Shown here: piece by piece, positions 18,261 through 26,562 of the stretch
How positions within the stretch are numbered: the stretch's first letter is position 1
Layout: every line of letters begins with the position of its first letter
NCBI RefSeq assembly: GCF_000799715.1
Contig: NZ_JUHG01000001.1
Span: 62,001 to 126,000, forward strand
DNA: 64,000 nt
Direction: 5' to 3'
From: Martinezella rhizogenes
GTDB taxonomy: Bacteria; Pseudomonadota; Alphaproteobacteria; Rhizobiales; Rhizobiaceae
Notes under the pieces: generated by a model
What the model saw: only the letters and a program-made list of their open reading frames with translations
What the model was told of the DNA's origin: nothing
Databases searched by the model: none
Program-made: the position numbers and the translations under genes

Positions 18261-20576
18261 TCACCGCGTGGGAAGCGTGAAGACGATCTCATGCGTTCCC
18301 GGATCGACAGTCGTCTCCCCAACGACTGGCTTTCCATCGACCGACGGGTTCTGGTGTCGACGCCCCGGTCGGAACCGTCCGACGCACCCTTTCGGCAATG
18401 TCAGCCGATAGGTCACCTTGTCGCCGCTCAGCTCCCACGCGGCTTCGATGCGACCCTGAGGCACGTCATGATGGGCGGTAACGGGCGAGAGCGACGGGAT
18501 AGGCGCCGGATCGATGATGACTTCGGCAAACCCCGGTGCGCGTGGGCTCGGCGAAATGCCGGCGACGCTTTCGAACAGCCATTGGCAGACGGCGCCATAG
18601 GCATAGTGATTGTAGCTGTTCATGTCCGGGTCGTAGATGGTGCCGTCGGGCGCCAGCGCGTCCCAGCGCTCCCAGATCGTCGTTGCGCCCTGCGCGACCT
18701 GATAGAGCCAGCCGGGGACCTCCTGTTGAAGGAAGACCTTCTCGGCGAGATCATCCAGGCCGAGCTTCGTCAGGGCCGGCAGCAGGGCGGGCGTGCCGAT
18801 GAAGCCAGTTCCGATCTTGTAATCGGCGTCGATGACCACCTGCCGGAAATGCCGCTTGGCTGCATCCTGGTGCTCGGCGGGGATCAGATCGTAGAGAAAT
18901 GCCAGCGCATAGGACGTCTGGTCGTTATGCGCGAGACGTCCGGATGGAGTGATGAATTCGTGCGCGAAGGCTTCCCTGATCTTTTTGGCGCGCGTCTTCA
19001 TGCGCTCCTCGAGCCCGTGATCGCCAACGACGGCTGCGATCTTCGCCAGAAGGTCGCTCGAAATGAAGTGGTAAAGTGTTGCCGCGCAATCGTCACCGAT
19101 GGTCGGGCGGGGCTTGCGATTGTCGCCGATCGGTTGCAGCCAGTCGCCGAAGGTAAAGCCGCGGTCGCCCCAGTGGGACGGTGGTCTCACGATTGGGCCG
19201 TCCGAGATCGACCAGACGAAATCGACCCAGCGCACCATGGCATCCAGGCACTCCGAGAGAATCTCGCGGTCGGCATAATGAGTGTAGAGCACCCAGGGGA
19301 TGACGACGATCGCATCGCCCCAGCCGGTCGAGCCGGCAAAGCCCGGAAAGTGCTCCGGATGCAGGCGCGTCGGATCCGGCGAAAAATGAGAAACCGCTCC
19401 ATCCGGGCGTTGATCGGCCATGACATCGCGCAGATATTTTCTGAGGAAGGACTGGCTGTCCGTCAGCCAGCATGCCGTTGCGGCAAATACCTGGGCGTCG
19501 CCGGTCCAGCCGAGGCGCTCGTCGCGCTGCGGGCAATCGGTCGGCACCTCGATGAAGTTGGCGCGTTGCGACCAGATGGTGTTCTGGACAAGCCGGTTGA
19601 CGAGCGCATTGCCCGAGGCGAAGCCGCCGGCAAGGATGGGGACCGAGGAGATCGGAACCGAGGAGATCGCGACGATTTCCGCGTCGCCCTTGATCGCTAC
19701 CCGGGCATAGCGAAAGCCCTGGAAGGTGAAATGCGGCGCGTAGGTTTCATCGCCGCCGCCGCGCAGCGTGTAGATCGTGTGCGCCGGGGCGGTTCGGTAA
19801 TTGCGGTTGTCGAAATAGCGGTCAGGCCCCAGAACCTCGGAATGCTCGACTTGCACCTCCGCGCCGGCCGTGCCGCGAACCGTGTATCGCACGTAGCCGC
19901 CGACATTCTGGCCAAAGTCATGGATCGTCCGGCCCTCTGCATCGCTCCAGCTTTCGATCGGAGCGATCGGCTGCAACTCTTTCACCGGCGCGGTTTCATG
20001 GGCGACCAGCAGCGTCTTGTCGAAGGACAGCTTCTCCGTCGCGTGGGTCTCGGAAAGCGCTTCCTCACGAGCATCGTAGATCTCGCCAAAATAGATGCCG
20101 GATTGTTGGATCGGCAGCAGACCGCTTCGCCAGCTCGTGTCCGTGGAAAGAACGACGCCGGCCGGACCGATCAGGTCCACGATCGCCGCCGTCCTGTCGC
20201 CCCAGCAATTGGGTACGGCCTTCCACATCAGCGGCGAGCGATACCATCCGTCGGCAAGCCAGATCTCGATGCGGTTCTCGCCGGATTTCAGGAGGTTAGA
20301 CACGTCGTAGCGCTGATAGGCAATGCGATCGTCATAATTGGTCCAGCCCGGCGTCAGTAGGTCGTCGCCGACGCGCTTGCCATTGATGAAGCAGCGATAA
20401 AGGCCGAGCGCCGAGACGAAAAGCTCGATCGGTCCGAACGGTCCGTCGAGATTGAAGGTCTTGGCGATGAAGCTTGCAGCCGTACCCTGACCTTGGTCCG
20501 ACAGCGGCGCGATCATCTCGCCCGCCCAGTTGCGCGAAACCCTGCTGCCTCGAATGGCGGATGGCTGAAAGTTCAT
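18261..20576 (-). CDS. Alpha-L-rhamnosidase, GH78 family
   Basis: The protein has 771 residues from the ATG at 20576. It has no signal peptide, so it acts in the cytosol on imported substrates. An N-terminal beta-sandwich region includes LGLYRCFINGKRVGDDLL, typical of GH78. The (alpha/alpha)6 catalytic domain carries the family's conserved DCPQRDERLGWTGDAQVF near residue 370, plus GWGDAIVVIPW and TTIWERWDAL. A C-terminal beta domain ends the protein. It removes terminal L-rhamnose from plant glycosides or from rhamnose-rich bacterial or plant polysaccharides. It is the first gene of the import operon and faces the LacI gene over paired operator-like repeats. Confidence 0.93.
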   Translation of the reverse strand: MNFQPSAIRGSRVSRNWAGEMIAPLSDQGQGTAASFIAKTFNLDGPFGPIELFVSALGLYRCFINGKRVGDDLLTPGWTNYDDRIAYQRYDVSNLLKSGENRIEIWLADGWYRSPLMWKAVPNCWGDRTAAIVDLIGPAGVVLSTDTSWRSGLLPIQQSGIYFGEIYDAREEALSETHATEKLSFDKTLLVAHETAPVKELQPIAPIESWSDAEGRTIHDFGQNVGGYVRYTVRGTAGAEVQVEHSEVLGPDRYFDNRNYRTAPAHTIYTLRGGGDETYAPHFTFQGFRYARVAIKGDAEIVAISSVPISSVPILAGGFASGNALVNRLVQNTIWSQRANFIEVPTDCPQRDERLGWTGDAQVFAATACWLTDSQSFLRKYLRDVMADQRPDGAVSHFSPDPTRLHPEHFPGFAGSTGWGDAIVVIPWVLYTHYADREILSECLDAMVRWVDFVWSISDGPIVRPPSHWGDRGFTFGDWLQPIGDNRKPRPTIGDDCAATLYHFISSDLLAKIAAVVGDHGLEERMKTRAKKIREAFAHEFITPSGRLAHNDQTSYALAFLYDLIPAEHQDAAKRHFRQVVIDADYKIGTGFIGTPALLPALTKLGLDDLAEKVFLQQEVPGWLYQVAQGATTIWERWDALAPDGTIYDPDMNSYNHYAYGAVCQWLFESVAGISPSPRAPGFAEVIIDPAPIPSLSPVTAHHDVPQGRIEAAWELSGDKVTYRLTLPKGCVGRFRPGRRHQNPSVDGKPVVGETTVDPGTHEIVFTLPTR

Positions 20577-20592
20577 CAAATCCTCCCATTTG

Positions 20593-20622
20593 TGTAGAAC
20601 GTTCTCCGTATAACGTTCTACA
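20593..20622. promoter_or_regulatory. Paired LacI-type operator between rhamnosidase operon and LacI gene
   Basis: TGTAGAACGTT and AACGTTCTACA form an 11-bp perfect inverted repeat separated by 8 bp. Each half contains its own small palindrome around AACGTT (AGAACGTTCT at 20596-20605 and the weaker TAACGTTCTA at 20611-20620), the symmetry expected of a LacI/GalR site. It lies 17 bp upstream of the rhamnosidase ATG, where bound repressor would block its transcription. Confidence 0.72.
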
Positions 20623-20716
20623 TTTTTTGCCGATGTGCAATAGAAAATTTCCAACCGTTCTGTCATGGTGAGGAACACGCGCGTCGTGCGACTCGCGGCT
20701 TCAGTCTGGGAATTTG

Positions 20717-21754
20717 ATGTCAGTCGATAGTAGAAAACCGCCGGAACGGGCCGATCGGGTGACGATCCGAACGGTCGCGGCACATGCGGGCGTGTCGGTC
20801 GCCGCCGTCTCCAAGGTGATGCGCAATGCCTATGGCGTCAGCGACAATCTTCGCGCCAGGGTAACCGTGTCGATCGAGGAATTGGGGTATCGTCCATCAC
20901 GGGCGGCGCGAGGGTTGCGCGGACGAACCTTCACGATTGGGCTGCTCCTCGTCGATATCCGCAACCCGTTTCTTCCGGAGGTCATCGCTGGCGTCAATGC
21001 CGTCCTGGCGCCTTCGCACTATCAGGCCATGATCGGCGTCGGCGAAGCCCGGATGCAGCTGGAGACGTCGCTGATCGAATCGATGATCGACTACAAGATG
21101 GACGGCCTTATCCTCGTCGCGCCCCGCTTGCCGTCCGAGATCATTGCGAAATTTGCCGCGCAGATTCCAATCGTCACCGTCGGCTATCATGATCCGACGG
21201 CGGATGGTTTCGATACGATCAACGCCGACGATCAGCGGGGGGCGGAGATTGCCGTCGAATCGCTTCTGGAATGCGGCTATCGCGACATCGAGATGATAAG
21301 CCAGCTGGCACGCGAGGGTCATAAGGTTTCCGTCGTCCGACAGCGTGAAATAGGCTACCGGCGCGCCATGCAGCGTGCCGGCTTCGGCTCCTCGGCGCCG
21401 ATCACCAATATTCCAATCGAATCCCCCAGGCGCGAGGAGACCATCCGCAAGTTCCTGGCACGCAGTGACAGGCCACGCGCCATTTTCTGCTGGAGCGATA
21501 TCGATGCCATCGTGGTGATAAGCATGGCGGTGGAAATGGGCGTGCGCGTGCCGGAGGATCTGGCGGTCGTGGGCTACGACAATTCATCCATCGCCGCACT
21601 CGGCCTCGTCAATCTCGCCAGCATTGACCAATCCGGCCGGGAGCTTGGCCAGACAGCCACCCGGACACTCTTGTCGCGTATTGAAGGTCGCCACGAGGCG
21701 ATGCACATCCTGCAGACGCCGTCGCTGGTGACCAGGCGAAGCCTGATGGGATGA
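20717..21754 (+). CDS. LacI-family transcriptional regulator
   Basis: This 345-residue repressor has an N-terminal helix-turn-helix (TIRTVAAHAGVSVAAVSKVM) and hinge helix (RPSRAARGLRG). A periplasmic-binding-protein-like effector domain follows (FTIGLLLVDIRNPFLPEVI, then DLAVVGYDNSSIAALG). It is divergent from the rhamnosidase and sugar importer operon and almost certainly represses it until the imported sugar binds. The ATG at 20717 is used; the TTG one codon upstream is less likely. Confidence 0.94.
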   Translation: MSVDSRKPPERADRVTIRTVAAHAGVSVAAVSKVMRNAYGVSDNLRARVTVSIEELGYRPSRAARGLRGRTFTIGLLLVDIRNPFLPEVIAGVNAVLAPSHYQAMIGVGEARMQLETSLIESMIDYKMDGLILVAPRLPSEIIAKFAAQIPIVTVGYHDPTADGFDTINADDQRGAEIAVESLLECGYRDIEMISQLAREGHKVSVVRQREIGYRRAMQRAGFGSSAPITNIPIESPRREETIRKFLARSDRPRAIFCWSDIDAIVVISMAVEMGVRVPEDLAVVGYDNSSIAALGLVNLASIDQSGRELGQTATRTLLSRIEGRHEAMHILQTPSLVTRRSLMG

Positions 21755-21780
21755 GGTCGCGGGTGTCCCCGATCCCAGGA

Positions 21781-22395
21781 TCATGGTGCGTAGCGGCTGA
21801 CCTCGATCCCGGAGCCGACTGGCAGCAGTACGCTCGTGATTCCGGCCTTGGCGCGGATGGCCCGGCCATAGGCCTGCACATCCTCGTTTCCGGGGCGGAT
21901 CATGTTATCGGCGATGATGATCGCGCCCGGATTGAGCTTGGGGTAGAAGGCCTCCAGGCAGGGCACGTAGAGATCCTTCCAGAGATCAACCAGTACGAAA
22001 TCGACGCCGACCGCCAGTTCGGAGATCATCTCCACGGCATCACCGACCTTGAAGTCGATATGGTTGGCAAGTCCGGCCTTCGTCGCCTTGTCGTGGGCAT
22101 AGCCGGACTTGTAATCATGCAATTCCATCGTGATCAGTCGTCCGCCGGTTGCGCGAGCGGCTTCCGCCAACCAGATGCCGGAATAGCCGAAGGAGGTGCC
22201 GAGTTCGAGGATGTTCGGCGCCTTCAGGCTCTTGGCGATGATGTTGAGCAGGCGGCCGGTTTCCGGTCCGACGGCGCGCATCCGGCGATCCTGGCCGCCG
22301 TCGCGGCCGCCCGGTGGCATGTCGCGCGGCTTGCTCTGCTCTTCCCGGATCAGCTCGTGATATTCATCGAGCACCGCCAGTATTTTGTCGTCCAT
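21781..22395 (-). CDS. Class I SAM-dependent O-methyltransferase
   Basis: This 204-residue cytosolic enzyme has the SAM-binding motif ILELGTSFGYSGIWLA near residue 64 and the acidic MELHDYK position. It also has DFVLVDLWKDLYVPCLE and GAIIIADNMIRPG, which match the O-methyltransferase_3 (catechol/caffeoyl-CoA OMT-like) group. The start is supported by GGAGGATTGG upstream. It lies downstream of the FecCD-type ATPase on the same strand with a 111-bp gap, so co-transcription is possible. The acceptor is unknown, though a catechol siderophore-related compound would fit the context. Confidence 0.85.
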   Translation of the reverse strand: MDDKILAVLDEYHELIREEQSKPRDMPPGGRDGGQDRRMRAVGPETGRLLNIIAKSLKAPNILELGTSFGYSGIWLAEAARATGGRLITMELHDYKSGYAHDKATKAGLANHIDFKVGDAVEMISELAVGVDFVLVDLWKDLYVPCLEAFYPKLNPGAIIIADNMIRPGNEDVQAYGRAIRAKAGITSVLLPVGSGIEVSRYAP

Positions 22396-22506
22396 ATCCA
22401 ATCCTCCATCCAGCCGCAGCCTGCAGCGCGCACGATAGGAGCGAATTCTGTGGTCGTCGAGGCTACCTGGCAGCCGGTTCGGTTCGCGTCACTCTAACGT
22501 GATCGA

Positions 22507-23259
22507 TCAAATCGCTCCGTCGACGATCACCATGGGGCTGCCGCGGGAACATGTCTCGACGCGGGCATCGATCTTGTAGATATCGCGCAGCATTCCGGTG
22601 GTGATGACCTCAGGTGTCGCACCGCTGGCTGCCATTTTGCCCTGCGCGATCACGATGGTGTTTTCGCAGTAGCGGAGCGCATGGTTGAGATCGTGGAGCG
22701 CGATCAGGACGATCATGCCGTCCCGCTTGGCGAGATCGGTAATGAAGCCCAGGACTTCGATTTGCCGGTGAAGGTCGAGCGCCGAGGTCGGTTCGTCCAT
22801 CAACAGGATTTCCGGCCGGCGAATGAGCGCCTGTGCGAGCGAGACGAGCTGGCGCTGCCCGCCGGAAAGCTCGCCGAGGCCACGAAAGGCCAGGTCTTCG
22901 ATGTGCAATGCCTTCAGGATGGCATCGATCTCCGCAAGCTCGTCGTCGGCGACCCGCCAGCCGCTGCCTTGCTTTGCCGAAAGCAGGACCGATTCGTAGA
23001 CGGTCAGGACGGCATTGGCGCCGGTGTCCTGCGGCATGTAGCAGATCGAGCGCGAACCCCGTGCCGCACCGGACAGCTCAACCAGTCCCGGCCCCTTGAT
23101 CAGGCCGGCGATGCGCTTGAACAGCGTCGACTTGCCGGCAGCGTTCGGGCCAATGATCGCAGTGACGCTGCCGCCCTTGAGGTCGCTCAAGGTCACATCG
23201 GAAAGTACTTTCGCCTTCCCGTAGGAGGCTCCGAGGTTATCGAGTGCCAAGGCTACCAT
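22507..23259 (-). CDS. Iron-siderophore/cobalamin-type ABC ATPase (FecE/FhuC family)
   Basis: The protein has 250 residues with Walker A GPNAAGKSTLFKRI, signature LSGGQRQLVSLAQAL, Walker B ILLMDEPTSALD and switch HDLNHAL. These are typical of FecCD-associated ATPases. Its start overlaps the permease stop by seven bases. It would power uptake of ferric chelate, haem or corrinoid across the inner membrane. Confidence 0.93.
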   Translation of the reverse strand: MVALALDNLGASYGKAKVLSDVTLSDLKGGSVTAIIGPNAAGKSTLFKRIAGLIKGPGLVELSGAARGSRSICYMPQDTGANAVLTVYESVLLSAKQGSGWRVADDELAEIDAILKALHIEDLAFRGLGELSGGQRQLVSLAQALIRRPEILLMDEPTSALDLHRQIEVLGFITDLAKRDGMIVLIALHDLNHALRYCENTIVIAQGKMAASGATPEVITTGMLRDIYKIDARVETCSRGSPMVIVDGAI

Positions 23260-24317
23260 GAGCGCCTCCTGCTGCCGAAGATCAGGATGAAGAAGAAGGG
23301 AACACCGACCAGCGCGGTGATCACTCCGATGGGCAGGATCGCGCCGGGGATGATGATCTTGCTAAGGACCGAGGTTGCCGACAGCAGAAGGGCGCCGCAG
23401 ACGATCGAAGCTGGCAGGAAGAAGCGCTGATCCTCGCCGACGATCATGCGGGCCATGTGCGGGCCGACGAGGCCGACGAAGCCGATCGTGCCGACGAAGG
23501 ATACGGGGATTGCAGCGAGCAGGCTGACGAGCATCATCGTCCTCAGGCGCAGCGCGCGTACATTGACACCCATGCTCGCGGCCTTGTCTTCGCCGAGGCG
23601 AAGCGCTGTCAGCGCCCATGCGTCCCGCATGAACAGTGGCACGATGACGACTAGCATGCCGGCGATGATGGCTACCTTGGGCCAGGTCGCCTTGGTGAAG
23701 CTTCCCATCGTCCAGAAGACGATTGCCGAAAGCGCTTGCTCCGAGGCCAGATATTCGAGCAGCGACAGAGCTGCATTGAAGGTGAACACCAGGGCGATGC
23801 CAAGCAGGACGATCGTCTCGACGCTCACTCCGCGCATGGTCGAGGCGAAGTGGATGAACATTGCGGCCGCCATCGCCATGATGAAGGCGTTGATCGGCAC
23901 CATATAAGCAACCGCTCCGGGATAGAGCGCGACGCCGCCGACAAGGGCGAGGGCTGCGCCGAAGCTTGCCGCCGCCGAAATGCCGAGCGTGAACGGGCTT
24001 GCCAGAGGATTGGCGAGGATCGTCTGCATCTCGGCGCCGGCGACTGATAGCGACGCGCCGACGACGACCGCCATCAGCGCAATCGGCATGCGGATATCCC
24101 AAATGACGACACGCAATTGAATGGCGGCGCTGGCAGGATCGAAGATCGCGGATAGAACCTGCCGCAGGGTATAATTTGCCGGCCCAAGCGCCATGTCGAG
24201 GGCGATGCTCATACAGAGGGCGAGGCCGAGGAGCGCCAGGATGACGAGGCGGCGGAAGACGCGGGAGCGATATTGCTCGCCTCCGGTCACGATTGCTTGA
24301 AACGTCCCAACGGACAT
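23253..24317 (-). CDS. FecCD-family ABC permease
   Basis: This 354-residue permease has about ten hydrophobic helices and FecCD marks: DIRMPIALMAVVVGASLSVAG near the N-terminus and FVGLVGPHMARMIVGED near residue 285. The last is the loop that contacts the ATPase. It forms a homodimer for siderophore, haem or vitamin B12 uptake. No substrate-binding protein or TonB receptor gene adjoins it: upstream is a FAD enzyme on the same strand after a 160-bp gap. The cognate binding protein must therefore lie elsewhere, or have been lost. Confidence 0.93.
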   Translation of the reverse strand: MSVGTFQAIVTGGEQYRSRVFRRLVILALLGLALCMSIALDMALGPANYTLRQVLSAIFDPASAAIQLRVVIWDIRMPIALMAVVVGASLSVAGAEMQTILANPLASPFTLGISAAASFGAALALVGGVALYPGAVAYMVPINAFIMAMAAAMFIHFASTMRGVSVETIVLLGIALVFTFNAALSLLEYLASEQALSAIVFWTMGSFTKATWPKVAIIAGMLVVIVPLFMRDAWALTALRLGEDKAASMGVNVRALRLRTMMLVSLLAAIPVSFVGTIGFVGLVGPHMARMIVGEDQRFFLPASIVCGALLLSATSVLSKIIIPGAILPIGVITALVGVPFFFILIFGSRRRSW

Positions 24318-24424
24318 GACGGCTTGTCCTTCGGCAAAATACGAGAAGCCGGCTCCCGGCCGAGATCGACCAAATTACCGGCACCAGGCACGAGCGATCG
24401 CTCGACGAAAACTGAGACCGTCTA

Positions 24425-24443
24425 TGCTTTTATGAGTAAAGCA
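24425..24443. promoter_or_regulatory. Inverted repeat upstream of the FecCD permease
   Basis: TGCTTT and AAAGCA are separated by 7 bp, about 110 bp upstream of the permease start and downstream of the FAD gene stop. It could be an operator or part of a weak terminator. It does not match the Fur, RirA or Irr consensus that an iron transporter would suggest. Confidence 0.25.
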
Positions 24444-24477
24444 GTCAAGTTCATTCTGGCGATGATCGAGTGTGCGA

Positions 24478-25803
24478 TCAGAAATCGGCAACCTTGCCCC
24501 AGACCGAGCCGTTCAGTCGGTCCGGATAGTAGGGTTTCGGATCGACGATCGGCTCTGCGCCCGTGACAAGGTCGGCGATAAGATGACCAGCTCCAGGGCC
24601 GATCCCGAATCCGTGGCCACTGAAGCCTGCCGCCAGAATCAGCCCGGGCAGGCTCGGCACTTCGCCGATCGCCGGAACGCCGTCGGGTGTGCTGTCGATA
24701 TAGCCGGCCCAGGTGGCCGTGACTGGCGTTTGGGCAAGCGCCGGGAGCAGAGCTCGCGCCCGCTCCAGGGTCGCTTCGATCTGTTGGCGATCCGGACGGG
24801 GATCAAGAATGCGGTTGCGCTCCATCGGCGTCGGCCGATCGAGCCGCCAGCGTGACAGGCTCTCATGGCCGCCCCTCATGCCTTCAAACCCACCGGGCGC
24901 GAGGCTACGGCGACGCTTGATGAACATTGGCACGAAATGGCGCGCGAAACGGAGCTGCTGCAAGGTCGGATCGACGCGGGCGCGACCGCTGATGGCAAGC
25001 GTATAGCCGCCGTCCCTCCTGCGCGTGGCGGAGACTGCGGCGGTATGCAGCGCTGCCGGCAAGCCTTTGGCACCGGGGCCGACCGAGAGGATCGAGGAGC
25101 GGATCGCGGCTTGTGGGAAGCGGATGCCGAGTTGCCGGCAAAAGGACGACGCCCAGGCGCCGCCGGCCATCACAACGGTTCGGGTGCGGATCGTGCCGGC
25201 TTCGGTAATGACCCCACTGACACAGCCGCCTTCGACCTCCAGGCCGCGGGCGGCACACATCTGATGGACACTGCCGCCGAGCGCCATGATGGCGCGGGCC
25301 ACCACGGGGGCTGCGCGTGATGGATCGGCGGTACCGTCCGTTGGCGAGAAGACCCCGCCTCTCCATCGCTGACCGGTCGCCACTCCGAATTCGCTTGCCT
25401 TTTTGCCATCGAGCATATGGGTGGTGACGCCGACGCCTCTGGCAAAATCGCCCCAGCGTGCCCAGCCGGCAAGTTCCGCGTCGTCATTGCTCAGATAGAG
25501 CAGGCCGCAGCGGCGAAAGCCGGTATCCTCGCCGCTGTCCTTGCCGAAATCCTCCCAAAGGGCCAGGCTCTTGGTGGAGATCGGCAGCTCTCTGGCGTCC
25601 CTGTTCTGCTGTCGGCACCATCCCCAGTTCCGGCTGGATTGTTCGGCACCGATCCGGCCCTTTTCGATAAGGGCGACTTTCAGGCCGCGCCGTGCCAGAT
25701 AATAGGCCGCAAAGACGCCGACGATACCACCGCCGATCACGACCGCATCCGCCTCCTCGGGCAGAACAGGTGTGGTTTCGATGTGCAGAAGGGGGGCGGG
25801 CAT
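24478..25803 (-). CDS. FAD-dependent amino acid/amine oxidoreductase (DAO family)
   Basis: The protein has 441 residues. An N-terminal Rossmann motif VVIGGGIVGVFAAYYLARRG (about residue 21) binds FAD. QSSRNWGWCRQQNRD is characteristic of one rhizobial DadA/SoxB-like subfamily, and the C-terminus has GYIDSTPDGVPAIGEV and GFSGHGFGIGPGAG, the flavin-contacting DAO motif. It would oxidatively deaminate an amino or N-methyl amino acid. A close paralogue lies at 49623-50951. It is divergent from the Lrp gene, a common arrangement in amino acid catabolism. Confidence 0.9.
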   Translation of the reverse strand: MPAPLLHIETTPVLPEEADAVVIGGGIVGVFAAYYLARRGLKVALIEKGRIGAEQSSRNWGWCRQQNRDARELPISTKSLALWEDFGKDSGEDTGFRRCGLLYLSNDDAELAGWARWGDFARGVGVTTHMLDGKKASEFGVATGQRWRGGVFSPTDGTADPSRAAPVVARAIMALGGSVHQMCAARGLEVEGGCVSGVITEAGTIRTRTVVMAGGAWASSFCRQLGIRFPQAAIRSSILSVGPGAKGLPAALHTAAVSATRRRDGGYTLAISGRARVDPTLQQLRFARHFVPMFIKRRRSLAPGGFEGMRGGHESLSRWRLDRPTPMERNRILDPRPDRQQIEATLERARALLPALAQTPVTATWAGYIDSTPDGVPAIGEVPSLPGLILAAGFSGHGFGIGPGAGHLIADLVTGAEPIVDPKPYYPDRLNGSVWGKVADF

Positions 25804-25938
25804 GGCTTTCTCCGGGTTTCAGGCCAGCATTCTAGCCGAGCTTTCGCCACGCAAATGCTGCAGATCGCCACCAGACAGCATTTCCTTTGGTCGCATGTAT
25901 CGCTCACGAATACTTGTGCTAAGATATGGATATTGCGT

Positions 25939-25956
25939 AATTATATCGAGATAATT
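25939..25956. promoter_or_regulatory. AT-rich dyad between FAD oxidoreductase and Lrp gene
   Basis: AATTAT and ATAATT flank a 6-bp spacer in the 249-bp divergent region, otherwise noticeably richer in A and T than the neighbouring genes. Lrp-family proteins favour such AT-rich dyads, so this may be an autoregulatory or target site for the Lrp-type protein encoded next. Confidence 0.35.
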
Positions 25957-26052
25957 GAATTCGATTCCGCTTGCTAAGCCGGGCGTTCCGCATAAAATGC
26001 CAAAGATTATTTCGCAGGCGGCGTGCCGCTACAGGCAAACTGGAGTGCGCCG

Positions 26053-26529
26053 ATGAAGCTCGATCGGATCGACATCAAGATTCTCTATGAATTGCAGAAG
26101 AACGGCCGCATCACCAATGTCGAGTTGGCCGAACTCGTCAATCTCTCGCCCAGCCCCTGTCTGATGCGGGTGAAGAAGCTGCAGTCGGAAGGCTATATCG
26201 CCGGCTATTCGGCCCAGATCAACATCGCCAAGCTCGGGCAGACGCTCACCGTCTTCACCGAAGTCACGCTCAAGAACCATCGTCAGATCGATTTCGCGCG
26301 GTTTCTCGCGGCGGTCGAAAAGGTGGATTCGGTCGTGGAATGTCATCTCGTTTCGGGCGGCTACGACTATCTGGTGAAGTTCGTCACCGCCGGCATTGCC
26401 GAGTACCAGACGACGATGGAACGGCTGATCGATATGGAGATCGGCATCGACAAATATTTCAGCTTCGTCGTGCTGAAATCGCCAATCGTCAAGGCGCATA
26501 TGCCACTGACCAGCCTGTTCCCGGTCTGA
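26053..26529 (+). CDS. Lrp/AsnC-family transcriptional regulator
   Basis: The protein has 158 residues. An N-terminal helix-turn-helix (DIKILYELQKNGRITNVELA, then NLSPSPCLMRVKKLQ) is followed by an AsnC ligand domain (VVECHLVSGGYDYLVKF). Such regulators respond to amino acids. It faces the FAD oxidoreductase gene and would be expected to activate it when the substrate amino acid is present, as with PutR or DadR. The ATG at 26053 gives the standard family length. Confidence 0.93.
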   Translation: MKLDRIDIKILYELQKNGRITNVELAELVNLSPSPCLMRVKKLQSEGYIAGYSAQINIAKLGQTLTVFTEVTLKNHRQIDFARFLAAVEKVDSVVECHLVSGGYDYLVKFVTAGIAEYQTTMERLIDMEIGIDKYFSFVVLKSPIVKAHMPLTSLFPV

Positions 26530-26562
26530 GGTTTTTCCTTACTACGATATGCGAAACGCCCG

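Noticed and set aside
18243..20360. 705-codon plus-strand open frame
   Set aside because: It is antisense to the GH78 rhamnosidase, which has clear family motifs. Its translation is Arg/Asp-rich with no domain, the usual pattern of a high-GC shadow frame.
24297..24425. Short minus-strand frame ahead of the FecCD permease that might be the end of a lost binding protein
   Set aside because: It is only about 40 codons after a stop, has no binding-protein motif, and overlaps the permease start in another frame.
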